Source of the DNA: Alloprevotella tannerae ATCC 51259
Lineage (GTDB): Bacteria > Bacteroidota > Bacteroidia > Bacteroidales > Bacteroidaceae
Length of the DNA stretch: 64,000 nucleotides
Direction: 5' to 3'
Assembly: GCF_000159995.1 (NCBI RefSeq)
Contig: NZ_GG700643.1
Location: forward strand, 673,095-737,094
Shown here: one piece after another, positions 9,177 to 18,452 of the stretch
How positions within the stretch are numbered: the stretch's first letter is position 1
Layout of the letters: each line of letters starts with the position of its first letter
Notes under the pieces: model-generated
What the model saw: the letters and a program-made list of their open reading frames with translations, nothing else
Database searches by the model: none
Told to the model about the DNA's origin: nothing
Program-made: the position numbers and the translations under genes

Positions 9177-10271
9177 ATGAAACGAATCAGACCATTTCGC
9201 CTCGCCGTGTGCCTCCTGATGGGCGCCGGCGCCATCCTGAGCAGTTGTACGAGCGACGAGCCCACCCCCCTACCCAAGCCAAACTTGCCGGGGCGGCAGG
9301 GCGTTGTCATCATCAACCAAGGCAATGCTTACACGAACCTTCCGGGAAGTTTGGATTACGTAGATTTTCAGCACGACACCAAACAGCAGGGCGTCTTTGC
9401 GCAAGCCAACGGCGGCAATAGCTTGGGCATGTCGCCGCAAAACGGCATTGCCTATGGCTCAAATATATACCTCGCCGTCTATGGCGACAACCTTGTGCGC
9501 GTGATTGACCGCACGACGTTTCGCCAGAAAGCCACGATCAGCATCAGTCAGCCCGAAGCCGTCTACGCCGGCGCCGGAAGCGTTTACGTGGCCGACAATA
9601 CGGGCTACGTAACGCGCTTTGATACGCTCTCATGGAGCAAGCAGGCTTCCGTAGCGGTAGGGCCGAATCCGGCAGCTTTGGCGGGGGCTAACGGCTTACT
9701 ATATGTGAGCATTTCCGACGGATATAATTCGTCGGGGGGCTATGCCAACGGCTTCCGCGTGGTGCGTTTAGATCCGCGGACCTTGCAGAAGCGCGACGAA
9801 ATCAAGGTGGGTATGAATCCCGGCGAACTCTGCGCCGACGCCAATGGGACGGTCTACGTCGTCTGTCGAGGCGACTATGGCGCAACGCCGTCGCGCATCT
9901 GGTGGATTAGGAGTGACGGCGCCGCACGCGACTACTGCGATGGCACACACATAGCCACACACGGCTACGACCTTGTCGTTGTCAACTCCGTGACCGACTG
10001 GACGACGTATCAGACAAAGATCAATTCGGCGCTGTACCACAACCGAATGATGATCTCCGCTCAGCCGGCGCGCAAAGATTATTTTTCGGCTTATCCGGGA
10101 AGCGTGACGCGGGTGCAAATCAATCCGGCTTCGGGTGAAATCTTTATGTGTGGCGATACAAGTGCGACGGGCTATACGCAAAACGGCTACGTCTTTCGCT
10201 ATGATTGGATCGGCCGCGTGAAGGAGCAGATCAATACGGGCATTCATCCGTTCGGCCTCATTTTTATTTGA
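9177..10271 (+). CDS. YncE/DUF5074-like beta-propeller lipoprotein
   Basis: Begins MKRIRPFRL at 9177 with a lipoprotein signal peptide and lipobox LSSC (Cys about 23), followed by a short Thr/Pro-rich linker, so it is probably anchored at the cell envelope. The frame runs eight codons further upstream, but those precede the signal peptide. The rest shows repeated blade-like segments, e.g. VRVIDRTTFRQKATI, VYVADNTGYVTRFDT and FRVVRLDPRTLQKRDEI, each pairing a value with a running description, as in YncE-type seven-bladed propellers. Such proteins in Bacteroidales often sit beside TonB-dependent cobalamin or metal receptors, but no receptor is near here. Ligand unknown. No paralog in the window. 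Confidence 0.75.
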   Translation: MKRIRPFRLAVCLLMGAGAILSSCTSDEPTPLPKPNLPGRQGVVIINQGNAYTNLPGSLDYVDFQHDTKQQGVFAQANGGNSLGMSPQNGIAYGSNIYLAVYGDNLVRVIDRTTFRQKATISISQPEAVYAGAGSVYVADNTGYVTRFDTLSWSKQASVAVGPNPAALAGANGLLYVSISDGYNSSGGYANGFRVVRLDPRTLQKRDEIKVGMNPGELCADANGTVYVVCRGDYGATPSRIWWIRSDGAARDYCDGTHIATHGYDLVVVNSVTDWTTYQTKINSALYHNRMMISAQPARKDYFSAYPGSVTRVQINPASGEIFMCGDTSATGYTQNGYVFRYDWIGRVKEQINTGIHPFGLIFI

Positions 10272-10491
10272 GCATCGGCCGACAAACGGCAGCCTTTTCC
10301 GCCTCTTTTTTCAATGCGCATCAAGCCCATTCGGCAGGCGGGTGCACGAGATGGAGACGCTCGCCACACCGCACAAACGCTTCTCCCCCATCGCCGGCTT
10401 TGACGATTGGCATGTTCAGTCCTGATCCGCGCGAAGTCATAAGAAAGCGGAAATAGAGACGCGCAAATGGGCGCATCTCCCGAAAAAAGCG

Positions 10492-10499
10492 TAAATTTG
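10492..10499 (+). promoter_or_regulatory. Candidate -7 box upstream of ychF
   Basis: TAAATTTG matches TAnnTTTG, about 155 bp before ychF. The rest of 10272-10654 shows nothing else I can name; it is GC-rich and has no good open frame. Confidence 0.4.
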
Positions 10500-10654
10500 C
10501 CCTACATCAGGCGGCGGCCGCGCTTCCTTCGCAAGGCAGCGTGGGGCGTCGGCCACCATTATTATAAGCATATTCTCCCCCAACCCATCTTTCCGGACCG
10601 CCCACGCGGCCTGACGCCGGCGCGGGGAAACTTCAAAGATAAGAGATAAGATTC

Positions 10655-11758
10655 ATGAGTTTACAATGCGGCATCGTAGGCCTGCCCAATGTGGGCAAAT
10701 CCACACTATTCAATTGTTTGAGCAACGCTAAGGCGCAGTCGGCAAATTTTCCCTTTTGCACGATCGAACCAAATGTAGGCGTCATCACCGTCCCCGACGA
10801 GCGTCTGAATCGCTTGGCCGAACTTGTTCACCCGGGGCGCATCGTGCCGACCACGGTTGAGATCGTCGACATCGCCGGTTTGGTGAAAGGCGCCTCGAAA
10901 GGTGAAGGATTGGGCAATCAATTCTTAGGCAATATTCGCGAGACGGATGCCATTATTCACGTCCTGCGCTGCTTTGACGACGATAACGTAGTTCACGTAG
11001 ACGGTAGTGTGGACCCGATTCGCGATAAAACGATTATCGACACCGAACTCCAACTCAAAGACTTGGAAAGCATTGAGAGCCGACTGCCGAAGGTGGAGAA
11101 AATTGCGCAAATGGGCAATAATAAGGACGCCAAGGTAGAGTATGAAGTGCTGAAGGCGTATAAAGAAGCGCTGGATCAAGGCAAGAGTGCGCGCACGGTG
11201 AGTTTTGAGACCAAGGAAGCGCAAAAAGCGGCCCACGATCTCTTCCTGCTGACGGCAAAACCCGTGCTTTATGTCTGCAATGTCGATGAGGCGAGTGCGG
11301 CAACGGGCAATGCTTACGTAGAACAGGTGCGCGAGGCGGTGAAAGACGAAGGGGCAGAGATCTTAGTCGTAGCTGCGCAAACGGAAGCCGACATCGCCGA
11401 ACTGGAAACCTACGAGGAGCGCCGCGAATTTCTGAACGACGTGGGACTGGATGAGAGCGGCGTCAACCGTCTTATAAAGGCGGCTTACAAGATGTTGCAA
11501 CTCGAAACGTTTATCACGGCCGGCGAAATGGAAGTGAAGGCCTGGACGTACCGCAAAGGCTGGAAAGCGCCGCAATGTGCGGGCGTGATCCACACCGACT
11601 TTGAGCGCGGCTTTATTCGTGCAGAAGTTATCAAGTATGATGACTATCTGAAATACGGCAGTGAAACCGCCGTGAGAGAAGCCGGCTTGCTCCACATCGA
11701 GGGCAAAGAATACGTCGTGCAAGATGGCGACATTATGCACTTCCGCTTCAACGTTTAA
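10655..11758 (+). CDS. ychF: Redox-regulated ATPase YchF (Obg family)
   Basis: Universally conserved Obg-family P-loop protein that binds ribosomes and prefers ATP. The 367-residue product has Walker A GLPNVGKSTLFN at the N terminus, switch region PNVGVITVPDERL, the DIAGL G3 motif, and NVDE where a GTPase would have NKxD, the change that gives ATP preference. A TGS domain closes the protein (HTDFERGFIRAEVI, VVQDGDIMHFRFNV). The start at 10655 puts the P-loop at about residue 7 as usual. lgt follows after 11 bp in the same direction, suggesting one transcript. Confidence 0.97.
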   Translation: MSLQCGIVGLPNVGKSTLFNCLSNAKAQSANFPFCTIEPNVGVITVPDERLNRLAELVHPGRIVPTTVEIVDIAGLVKGASKGEGLGNQFLGNIRETDAIIHVLRCFDDDNVVHVDGSVDPIRDKTIIDTELQLKDLESIESRLPKVEKIAQMGNNKDAKVEYEVLKAYKEALDQGKSARTVSFETKEAQKAAHDLFLLTAKPVLYVCNVDEASAATGNAYVEQVREAVKDEGAEILVVAAQTEADIAELETYEERREFLNDVGLDESGVNRLIKAAYKMLQLETFITAGEMEVKAWTYRKGWKAPQCAGVIHTDFERGFIRAEVIKYDDYLKYGSETAVREAGLLHIEGKEYVVQDGDIMHFRFNV

Positions 11759-11769
11759 ACGCACAAACT

Positions 11770-12621
11770 ATGGTTTGGGATCCTGATATATACGCCTTTC
11801 ACATCTTCGGATACGGTGTGCGCTGGTACGGCCTTTGGTGGGTGATCGGACTAATGATCGCTTATCTCGTCGTACAAAGACTCTATAAGCGCCAAGGGCT
11901 TGGCGATGAGAAGTTCGATAGCCTTTTTATCTACGCCTTCGTAGGTATTATCCTCGGCGCACGATTGGGTCACTGCCTGCTCTATGATCCGGCTTATTTT
12001 CTCACACATCCGCTCGAAATCTTCTTGCCTGCTGTGAAGGTCGACGGACATTGGCAGTTTACGGGCTTTACGGGTTTGGCCAGTCACGGCGGTACGCTCG
12101 GCCTAATGATAGCTTTGTGGCTCTACGTCAGAAAGACGAAGGTCAACTTGATGCGTGTGCTCGACAATATCGCAATTGCTACGCCGATAGCGGCGGCCTG
12201 CATACGTATGGGCAACTTCTGGAACTCAGAAATCGTAGGCAAGCCGACGACGTCGGCGCTTGGGGTGATTTTTGTGCAAAACCACGAAAATTTTGCCCGC
12301 TATCCGGGACAGCTGTTTGAGGCAGCGTTCTATTTTATATTGTTCCCCATCGGCCTTTTATTGTATCGCCAATACAAAGATAAGATCGCGACGGGCTGGT
12401 TCTTTGGTTGGGTGCTCACGTGCATCTTCTCTTTCCGCTTTTTCATTGAGTTTCTCAAAGAAGTGCAAGAGCCGTGGGAGCGCACGATGGTCTCTTACAT
12501 CGGGATTAACCAAGGTCAGCTGTTGAGTTTGCCGTTTATTATTTTGGGCGTCTACTGTTGGACCGGCGGAAAGCGTTGCCGGCGCCTCGGCGAAAAGCCC
12601 CAATCGACTCAAAAGGCTTAA
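11770..12621 (+). CDS. lgt: Prolipoprotein diacylglyceryl transferase
   Basis: Transfers diacylglyceryl from phosphatidylglycerol to the lipobox cysteine of prolipoproteins, in the inner membrane. The 283-residue protein has several hydrophobic segments, the conserved HGG (SHGGTLGLM) and an Lgt signature region CIRMGNFWNSEIVG (canonical GRIGNFINGE; here RMGNFWNSE). The C-terminal arginine-containing RFFIEF segment is present. The window encodes at least four lipoproteins that would be its substrates. It is 11 bp after ychF and 54 bp before a lipoprotein gene. Confidence 0.95.
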   Translation: MVWDPDIYAFHIFGYGVRWYGLWWVIGLMIAYLVVQRLYKRQGLGDEKFDSLFIYAFVGIILGARLGHCLLYDPAYFLTHPLEIFLPAVKVDGHWQFTGFTGLASHGGTLGLMIALWLYVRKTKVNLMRVLDNIAIATPIAAACIRMGNFWNSEIVGKPTTSALGVIFVQNHENFARYPGQLFEAAFYFILFPIGLLLYRQYKDKIATGWFFGWVLTCIFSFRFFIEFLKEVQEPWERTMVSYIGINQGQLLSLPFIILGVYCWTGGKRCRRLGEKPQSTQKA

Positions 12622-12675
12622 GCAGCGGGCCGACATCAAACATTTGCAATCAAACTTCTTTATTAGAATATCACT

Positions 12676-14376
12676 ATGCGAAACAAATTATCCTTTCCCT
12701 TAGTCTTAGCTGCGACGCTTACGCTCACAGCCTGTAGCAAACTGGGCAATCTTACGGCAGATCGCTTTACTGTGACGCCGCAACCGCTCGAAGCGACCAA
12801 CGGAAAAGTACCGGCAACGATTGCAGCGCGCTTTCCGGCAAAATATATGAAGAAGAAAGCCGTCATAACCATAACGCCGGTATTGCGTTATGCGAACGGC
12901 GAAACCACAGGTATGGCTGCGACGTTCAGAGGCGAGAATGTCTTGACCAATGATCAAATGGTGAGCTACGCAAATGGCGGCAATTATATGATGAAAACAA
13001 GTTTCGCTTATCGGCCGGAAATGGCTTCGAGCGAGCTGTTCCTGACTTTTGACGCGCATTTGGGTAAAAAAAGAGTGCGAATACCGGAAGTAAAAGTCGG
13101 ATATGGCGTTTTGGCTACGGCAACCTTGCTGGAGCGCACCGCCGCTGAGACGCAGATGGCCCTTGGTGAGGATGCGTTCCAATATACTAAGGAACAGAAG
13201 CAAGAAGCGCAAATCCGCTATCTTATCCAACAAGCCAAAATTCGCAATTCGGAACTTAAAACGACGTCGATCCAAGACTTTATCCGCACGCTGAAAGACA
13301 TTAAAGCCGACGGAAAAAGCTTAGAACTGAGCAACATTGAAGTTTCGGCCTACGCATCACCGGATGGCGGCATGAAACTCAATACTGACTTGGCTAAAAA
13401 CCGCGAATCGTCGTCGTCAAACTACGTGAAGCAAGAGCTGAAGCGGCTCAAAATGGCCGGCAATGTTGAGGCAAAATATACGGCAGAAGACTGGGAGGGC
13501 TTCCAGCAACTCGTTTCGCAGAGCAATATCCAAGATAAGGACATCATTCTCCGCGTTCTGAGTCTTTATCCCGACCCTGAAGAGCGCGAAAGGCAGATTC
13601 GCAATCTCTCAGCAGGCTTCCGCGAGTTGGCAGATGAGATTTTGCCGGAACTACGCCGCGCCCGCTTGACGATAAATTACTTGCTAATCGGTCGCAGCGA
13701 CGATGAAATACAAGCGCAATACGCTGCCGATCCCGCCAAACTTTCTATCGAAGAACTCCTTTACTATGCTACGCTGACGGAGTCAAAGGCGGAGCAGGAA
13801 AATATCTACCGCACGGCGACGCGTCTCTATCCTAACGACTACAGAGCCTACAATAATTTGGCCATTGCCGCTTATGAGCGCGCCGATTTCAATGCTGCCG
13901 AAGATTGGCTCCGACAAGCAGCGATGCGAAAAGGCAATGCGGCAGAAGTTAACGCCAACTGCGCCCTCCTTTCCTTGGCTAAAGGCGACATCGAAGGTGC
14001 TGAAAATTATTTAGGAAGCGCTGCCACAGCTAAAAATTATAACGCCGTGGCCGGCAATCTTAATATTGCACGCGGCAATTACGCGCAGGCAACAGCCGAT
14101 TTGAAGGGCGTCAGATCCAACTCGGCCGCCTTGGCGCAAATCCTCAATAAGGATTACGTCGCAGCGCAAGAGACGCTCGACAAAGTAGTCCGCCCGACGG
14201 CAACGACCGACTATCTCAAAGCCATTCTCGCGATGCGGATGCGCCAATCTTCGACGGCGCTCACGCATCTCCGGAAAGCGATCGACAAAGATCCAGCTTT
14301 GCGCAGTCGCGCTGCCAACGATTTAGAATTTTCCGCCTTGTTTAACGACCCACAGTTTAAGCAAGCTGTAAAATAA
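12676..14376 (+). CDS. TPR-containing lipoprotein with OmpA-like middle region
   Basis: 566 residues. The signal peptide ends in lipobox LTAC (Cys about 20), so it is an envelope lipoprotein. The first part (to about 170) is beta-rich (ITPVLRYANGE...). The middle has IEVSAYASPDGGMKLNTDLAKNR, which looks like the OmpA-type peptidoglycan-binding fold (the conserved NxxLxxxR pattern appears as NTDLAKNR). From about residue 355 on there are helical TPR-like repeats (YPNDYRAYNNLAIAAYERAD, FNAAEDWLRQAAMRKGN). Proteins of this design are common in Bacteroidales and probably scaffold envelope complexes, but the specific role is not known. A strong terminator follows 4 bp after the stop. Confidence 0.8.
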   Translation: MRNKLSFPLVLAATLTLTACSKLGNLTADRFTVTPQPLEATNGKVPATIAARFPAKYMKKKAVITITPVLRYANGETTGMAATFRGENVLTNDQMVSYANGGNYMMKTSFAYRPEMASSELFLTFDAHLGKKRVRIPEVKVGYGVLATATLLERTAAETQMALGEDAFQYTKEQKQEAQIRYLIQQAKIRNSELKTTSIQDFIRTLKDIKADGKSLELSNIEVSAYASPDGGMKLNTDLAKNRESSSSNYVKQELKRLKMAGNVEAKYTAEDWEGFQQLVSQSNIQDKDIILRVLSLYPDPEERERQIRNLSAGFRELADEILPELRRARLTINYLLIGRSDDEIQAQYAADPAKLSIEELLYYATLTESKAEQENIYRTATRLYPNDYRAYNNLAIAAYERADFNAAEDWLRQAAMRKGNAAEVNANCALLSLAKGDIEGAENYLGSAATAKNYNAVAGNLNIARGNYAQATADLKGVRSNSAALAQILNKDYVAAQETLDKVVRPTATTDYLKAILAMRMRQSSTALTHLRKAIDKDPALRSRAANDLEFSALFNDPQFKQAVK

Positions 14377-14379
14377 ACA

Positions 14380-14440
14380 AATGCAGCCTCTCGCCATCCG
14401 CGGTTTAGTTGATTCGGGTGTGTAGAGAGGCTGCATTTTT
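14380..14440 (+). terminator. Rho-independent terminator of the TPR lipoprotein gene
   Basis: AATGCAGCCTCTC (14380-14392) pairs with GAGAGGCTGCATT (14425-14437), then TTTT. The long loop contains a further small stem. Confidence 0.85.
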
Positions 14441-14454
14441 CCCATTGTGCACTT

Positions 14455-15456
14455 ATGCGGATCAGCTTTTCATTACTCTTCATCTTGGTTCTCTTCACCG
14501 CCTGCGGGCCGGGGAAGGGCCGCATCCGAATTGAGGGAAAATTAAAACACCTCGACAAGGCCGAATGCTATCTTTACGCCGAAGGAGGCGACTTTTCAAA
14601 GCCCGATACCATTACGATCAGCGGCGGAAAGTTTAAGTTGGAGAAAGAATTGCCTGAAGCCTGCCTGCTAACAATCCTCTACCCTAACGCTACGACCACG
14701 ACCTTCATCGGCGAACCCGGCGCCACGATCAAAATCGACGGAGATGCAGGACGCTTAGACGAAGTTGACATCAGTGGAAGCGAACTCAACGAGCGCCTGA
14801 CCAAGTTTCGGCAGCGGCAAGTCAAGAAAACGAAAAGCGACCAACTGATGGCCGCCACGCAATATATTAGAGATCACGCCAAAAGTTTGGACGGACTCGC
14901 ACTCTACTACAAATATTACGTAGACAACGACGCGACCGACGCCACCGTGGCCCTCGAATTGCTCAACTTATTGCGTAAAGGCCTCCCACAAAGTAAAGCT
15001 TTGGTCACGCTGGATGCCGCCTTACGCCCACTCAAGTCCTACGCCGTGGGGCGTACATTCCCTGATTTTTCTGTGCAGACGCTCGCCGGAAAAACTCTCT
15101 CGCGTGCCTCGCTCACCGGAAAGCCCACCTTGCTTTTCTGGTGCGGCTTATGGAGCAGCGAGAGTTCGACCGCGCTCAGCGAAGCGCAACGCTTGCAGGC
15201 GACATACGCCAATCGGCTAAACATCGTCGCCATCAGTCTTGATCCGGATCCTGAAAACACGCGCAAATATGTTGCATCTTTAGGCTATACCGGCCCATTC
15301 GTCTGCGACGGCAAGGTCTTTCAAACGCCGTTGGCCCGACTGCTGGGCGTGCGCAGCGTGCCTTCGGGCTTCATCATCAATACAGACGGCCGCATCGTCG
15401 CACGCGACCTCCCCGTCAGTCAATGGGACGCTCGATTGCAGTCTGTCGTCCACTAA
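14455..15456 (+). CDS. Thioredoxin-fold lipoprotein (DUF4369 + TlpA-like) without CxxC
   Basis: Lipobox FTAC (Cys about 17) marks an envelope lipoprotein. An N-terminal DUF4369-like beta domain (IRIEGKLKHLDKAECYLY) is followed from about residue 200 by an AhpC/TlpA-like thioredoxin fold (FPDFSVQTLAGKTLSRASL, then PTLLFWCGLWSSES). In active relatives this last segment reads FWASWCGPC; here the redox pair is replaced and only an offset Cys remains, so thiol-disulfide exchange is unlikely. The cis-proline loop SVPSGFIINTDGRIV is kept. The protein probably binds a partner or has a structural role. It begins 11 bp after a terminator, so it likely uses its own promoter within that short region or depends on read-through. 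Confidence 0.8.
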   Translation: MRISFSLLFILVLFTACGPGKGRIRIEGKLKHLDKAECYLYAEGGDFSKPDTITISGGKFKLEKELPEACLLTILYPNATTTTFIGEPGATIKIDGDAGRLDEVDISGSELNERLTKFRQRQVKKTKSDQLMAATQYIRDHAKSLDGLALYYKYYVDNDATDATVALELLNLLRKGLPQSKALVTLDAALRPLKSYAVGRTFPDFSVQTLAGKTLSRASLTGKPTLLFWCGLWSSESSTALSEAQRLQATYANRLNIVAISLDPDPENTRKYVASLGYTGPFVCDGKVFQTPLARLLGVRSVPSGFIINTDGRIVARDLPVSQWDARLQSVVH

Positions 15457-15498
15457 AACCCACGCATTTTTTCAGCCTGAAATCTTAAGAAAAACCTC

Positions 15499-17064
15499 AT
15501 GTTTGCCAAAATCAACAGTGCTGCGCTCAACGGACTAAAAGCCATCTCCGTAACGCTCGAAGTGAATGCCTTTTTGACGAAAGGCGGCGACGGAACGGAA
15601 TCAACCTTCTTTATGGTCGGACTCCCCGACAACGCTGTGCGCGAAAGCAAGCAGCGCGTACTGAGCGCACTGGCCAATTCGGCTTTCCGACTGCCGCGGA
15701 TGAACGTGACGGTCAACTTAGCACCGGCCGACATACGCAAGGAGGGAAGCGGCTTCGACTTGCCGCTGGCTGTGGGCCTCTTGAAGACGACCGACATTGT
15801 CAAGGCCGACCGCCTCGATGAGGTGGCTTTTGTCGGCGAACTCGGGCTCGACGGCACGATCCGCTCCGTTCGCGGCGCCCTGCCCATAGCCATCGAGGCG
15901 CGCAAGCAGGGTTTTAAGGCGCTCTTCGTGCCTAAGGCCAACGAGCGTGAAGCCGGCGTCGTCAATCACTTGAAAGTTTACGGCGTGAAGACGCTTAAAG
16001 AAGTGGTCGACGCGCTCAACGGCAACCTGAGTTTAACGCCCGTAGCGGTCAATACGCGCGCCGATTTCTATGCCGCACAAACGGCCTATCCGCTCGACTT
16101 TGCCGACGTCAAGGGCCAAGTTGCAGCCAAGCGGGCCTTTGAAGTGGCCGCCGCAGGTGGACATAATCTGATGATCGTAGGCTCGCCCGGATGCGGCAAG
16201 AGCATGATGGCAAAACGCCTCCCCTCTATCCTACCCCAACTGACTTTGGCGGAGAGCTTGGAGACTACGCAGATTTACTCCATTGCGGGCGAACTGCCGG
16301 CAGAGACGTCGCTCATAGCGCGCCGGCCTTTTCGCAGTCCGCACCACACCATATCCGACGTCGCACTGATTGGCGGCGGTATGACGCTGCGCCCCGGCGA
16401 GATTTCGCTGGCCCACAACGGCGTTCTTTTCCTTGACGAACTCCCCGAGTTTAGCCGGTCGGCGCTCGAGACGCTCCGCCAACCGCTCGAGGATCGTGAG
16501 ATTACGATACGCCGCACGCGCTATGCCGCCACGCTACCTTGCTCTTTTATGCTCGTAGCAGCCATGAATCCCTGCCCTTGTGGCTACTACAACGACCCGG
16601 CCCACCAATGCACGTGCCCGCCCGGCAAGATTCAGCATTATATGGACAAGATTTCGGGGCCGCTATTAGACCGTATCGACCTACAACTTGAGGTTACGCC
16701 CGTCGGGCTTGAAGAATTGCAGCGCGCACCTTCGGGCGAACGAAGCGAAAGTATCCGCGCCCGCGTCATCAAGGCGCGCGACGTGCAGACGGAGCGCTAC
16801 AAAGACATTCCGGGACTCCACTGCAATGCGCAACTCTCTGCGGCGCAGATTCAGCAGTTTGCACAACCCGACGCGGCCGGTGCAAACGCATTGGCGGGAG
16901 CTATGAAAAAACTCAACCTTTCGGCCCGCGCCTATGAGCGCATCTTGAAAATGGCGCGCACAATCGCCGATTTGGCCGGCAGGGATCAGATCGGTTTCGA
17001 CGACGTTGCGGAAGCCGTCAGCTATCGCAACCTTGACCGCGCCGATTGGGGCGAAAGTTTTTAA
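15499..17064 (+). CDS. yifB: YifB/ComM-type Mg chelatase-like AAA+ ATPase
   Basis: 521 residues in the usual order: an N-terminal ChlI/Lon-protease-like fold domain (GLPDNAVRESKQRV, RKEGSGFDLPLAVGLL), an AAA+ core with Walker A GSPGCGKSMMAKRLPSILP (about residue 230) and Walker B NGVLFLDELPEF, and the C-terminal Mg_chelatase_C region with zinc-like cysteines CPCGYY and CTCPPGKIQHY followed by SGPLLDRIDLQLEV. In other bacteria ComM is a hexameric helicase that promotes branch migration during natural transformation. That role here is inference. 42 bp after the TlpA-like gene. Confidence 0.93.
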   Translation: MFAKINSAALNGLKAISVTLEVNAFLTKGGDGTESTFFMVGLPDNAVRESKQRVLSALANSAFRLPRMNVTVNLAPADIRKEGSGFDLPLAVGLLKTTDIVKADRLDEVAFVGELGLDGTIRSVRGALPIAIEARKQGFKALFVPKANEREAGVVNHLKVYGVKTLKEVVDALNGNLSLTPVAVNTRADFYAAQTAYPLDFADVKGQVAAKRAFEVAAAGGHNLMIVGSPGCGKSMMAKRLPSILPQLTLAESLETTQIYSIAGELPAETSLIARRPFRSPHHTISDVALIGGGMTLRPGEISLAHNGVLFLDELPEFSRSALETLRQPLEDREITIRRTRYAATLPCSFMLVAAMNPCPCGYYNDPAHQCTCPPGKIQHYMDKISGPLLDRIDLQLEVTPVGLEELQRAPSGERSESIRARVIKARDVQTERYKDIPGLHCNAQLSAAQIQQFAQPDAAGANALAGAMKKLNLSARAYERILKMARTIADLAGRDQIGFDDVAEAVSYRNLDRADWGESF

Positions 17065-17324
17065 GCCTGTCGCCATCGCCCACCCTTCACCTGCATTTTC
17101 CATCGCCCATATTCGACCTCAGCGGGCCGCATCGCGTGTTTTTGCATCCCGCCCCTTCGTTGCCAAAAGGCGAAGTAGCCTCCATAGCGCTGCAGCGTCC
17201 GTAAGCACACCCCACCCCTTCGTTACCCATTGTCAAAATTGGAATAAGGTTCTTTATTCCTCCCGTTATCCCACACATTTTCACCCGATATTCCACGCTC
17301 ATTTCCCACCTCCGACGTTTTTTA

Positions 17325-17405
17325 TCGTGAGGTGAAGCTCTTTTTATCACGAGCGCAAACCTTTGTTCTCGTGAGCGCAAACCTTTATCATCGTGAGCGC
17401 AAACG
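17325..17405. repeat. Phased four-core array, family B copy 2
   Basis: Cores at 17325 (TCGTGA), 17347 (TCACGA), 17369 (TCGTGA) and 17391 (TCGTGA), exactly 22 nt apart, with linkers GCGCAAACCTTT. A hairpin GCGCTGAA/TTCAGCGC (17410-17449) follows, then stem-loop cluster 2. 17065-17324 shows nothing else. Confidence 0.8.
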
Positions 17406-17475
17406 CCCCGCGCTGAATGTGGAGCGTTTATTCCCCAATATTTCAGCGCTAAAAACCCCATTTGCGGATGTTTTT

Positions 17476-18367
17476 GAAAGACCAACCCTAAGGGGTTGTC
17501 AATGCGGCGGTGCGTTAGGCAGGGTTAAGCCGCTTTGCACCTTAACCCTGCCCTGCCAAAAGACTAACCCCGATGGGGTTATTTGCAGGCGTGTGGTTGT
17601 GGAGGTGGATTGGCGGGGTTAACGTTTGGGCGTAAGCGTGCGTAGGGGTGGATTTTGAGGGGTTATTTGTAATTGTGTGGTGGCGAAAATGGGTTGGCAG
17701 GATTAACGTTTGGGCGTAAGCGTGGGCAAGGTTGGATTTTGCGGGGTTATTTGTAATTGTGTGATCGTGGAAATAGGGCGGCAGGGTTAGTTTTAAGTTG
17801 CATGCGAAGAGTATGTTGGCTTCGATAGATCGTTTGCGGCAAGGCCGCGTTAAAAAATGGATTGGAATGACTCATAAGCTTAGTTTGGGCGAGTCTGTTT
17901 TGTAAAGAATTGCGCACGAGATCCGACATCGATTCAATAAAGAGCGACAACAACCCCGTTAGAATGGTCGTCGGTAAGTTCTCTCTTAGACGATAATGTT
18001 TGTTATCAACAATAAAGGGTGGCCAATAGCGATAACAACCCCTTAGGGTTGGTCTTTTGGCAGGCCGGGGTTAAGGCACGATGTGGCTTAACCCCGGATA
18101 AAGCGATGGAAACGAGTGCAACCCCATCAGGGGTTGGTCTTTCACCGTGGCAGGGTTGAGGAGCGGAGCGGCAACCCGGGCACTAACGACGTGAGTCGTT
18201 GCTCATGCGAATTATAATTGGGTTTGTTTCCGTTGCGATTCGACTTGCGGATGTTTTTGAAAGACCAACCCTAAGGGGTTGCCAATGCAGGTGCGTGATA
18301 GGCAGGGTTAAAACGCTGCACATTTTAACCCTGCCCTGCCAAATGACTAACCCCGATGGGGTTATTT
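17476..18367 (+). repeat. Stem-loop repeat cluster 2
   Basis: A1 at 17476-17585, a degraded A2 start near 17948, full A2 at 18034-18201 and A1 at 18259-18367. The A2 here has a perfect CCGGGGTTAAG/CTTAACCCCGG stem (18068-18100). The left flank of the degraded copy (GAATGACTCATAAGCTTAGT near 17865) recurs near 32196 in cluster 4. Between convergent yifB and the Omp28-like gene. Confidence 0.85.
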
Positions 18368-18401
18368 AAGACGGAGGGCGCGAGAGCAGGGGAGGGGATA
18401 C

Positions 18402-18429
18402 AAAAAAGCCTGCCCCAAAAGGCAGGCTT
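18402..18429 (-). terminator. Rho-independent terminator of the Omp28-like gene
   Basis: AAGCCTGCC (18406-18414) pairs with GGCAGGCTT (18421-18429). Read on the minus strand the hairpin is followed by TTTTTT, 24 bp after the stop codon. Confidence 0.9.
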
Positions 18430-18452
18430 ATGGATTAGCATGAGGCGAAGCG

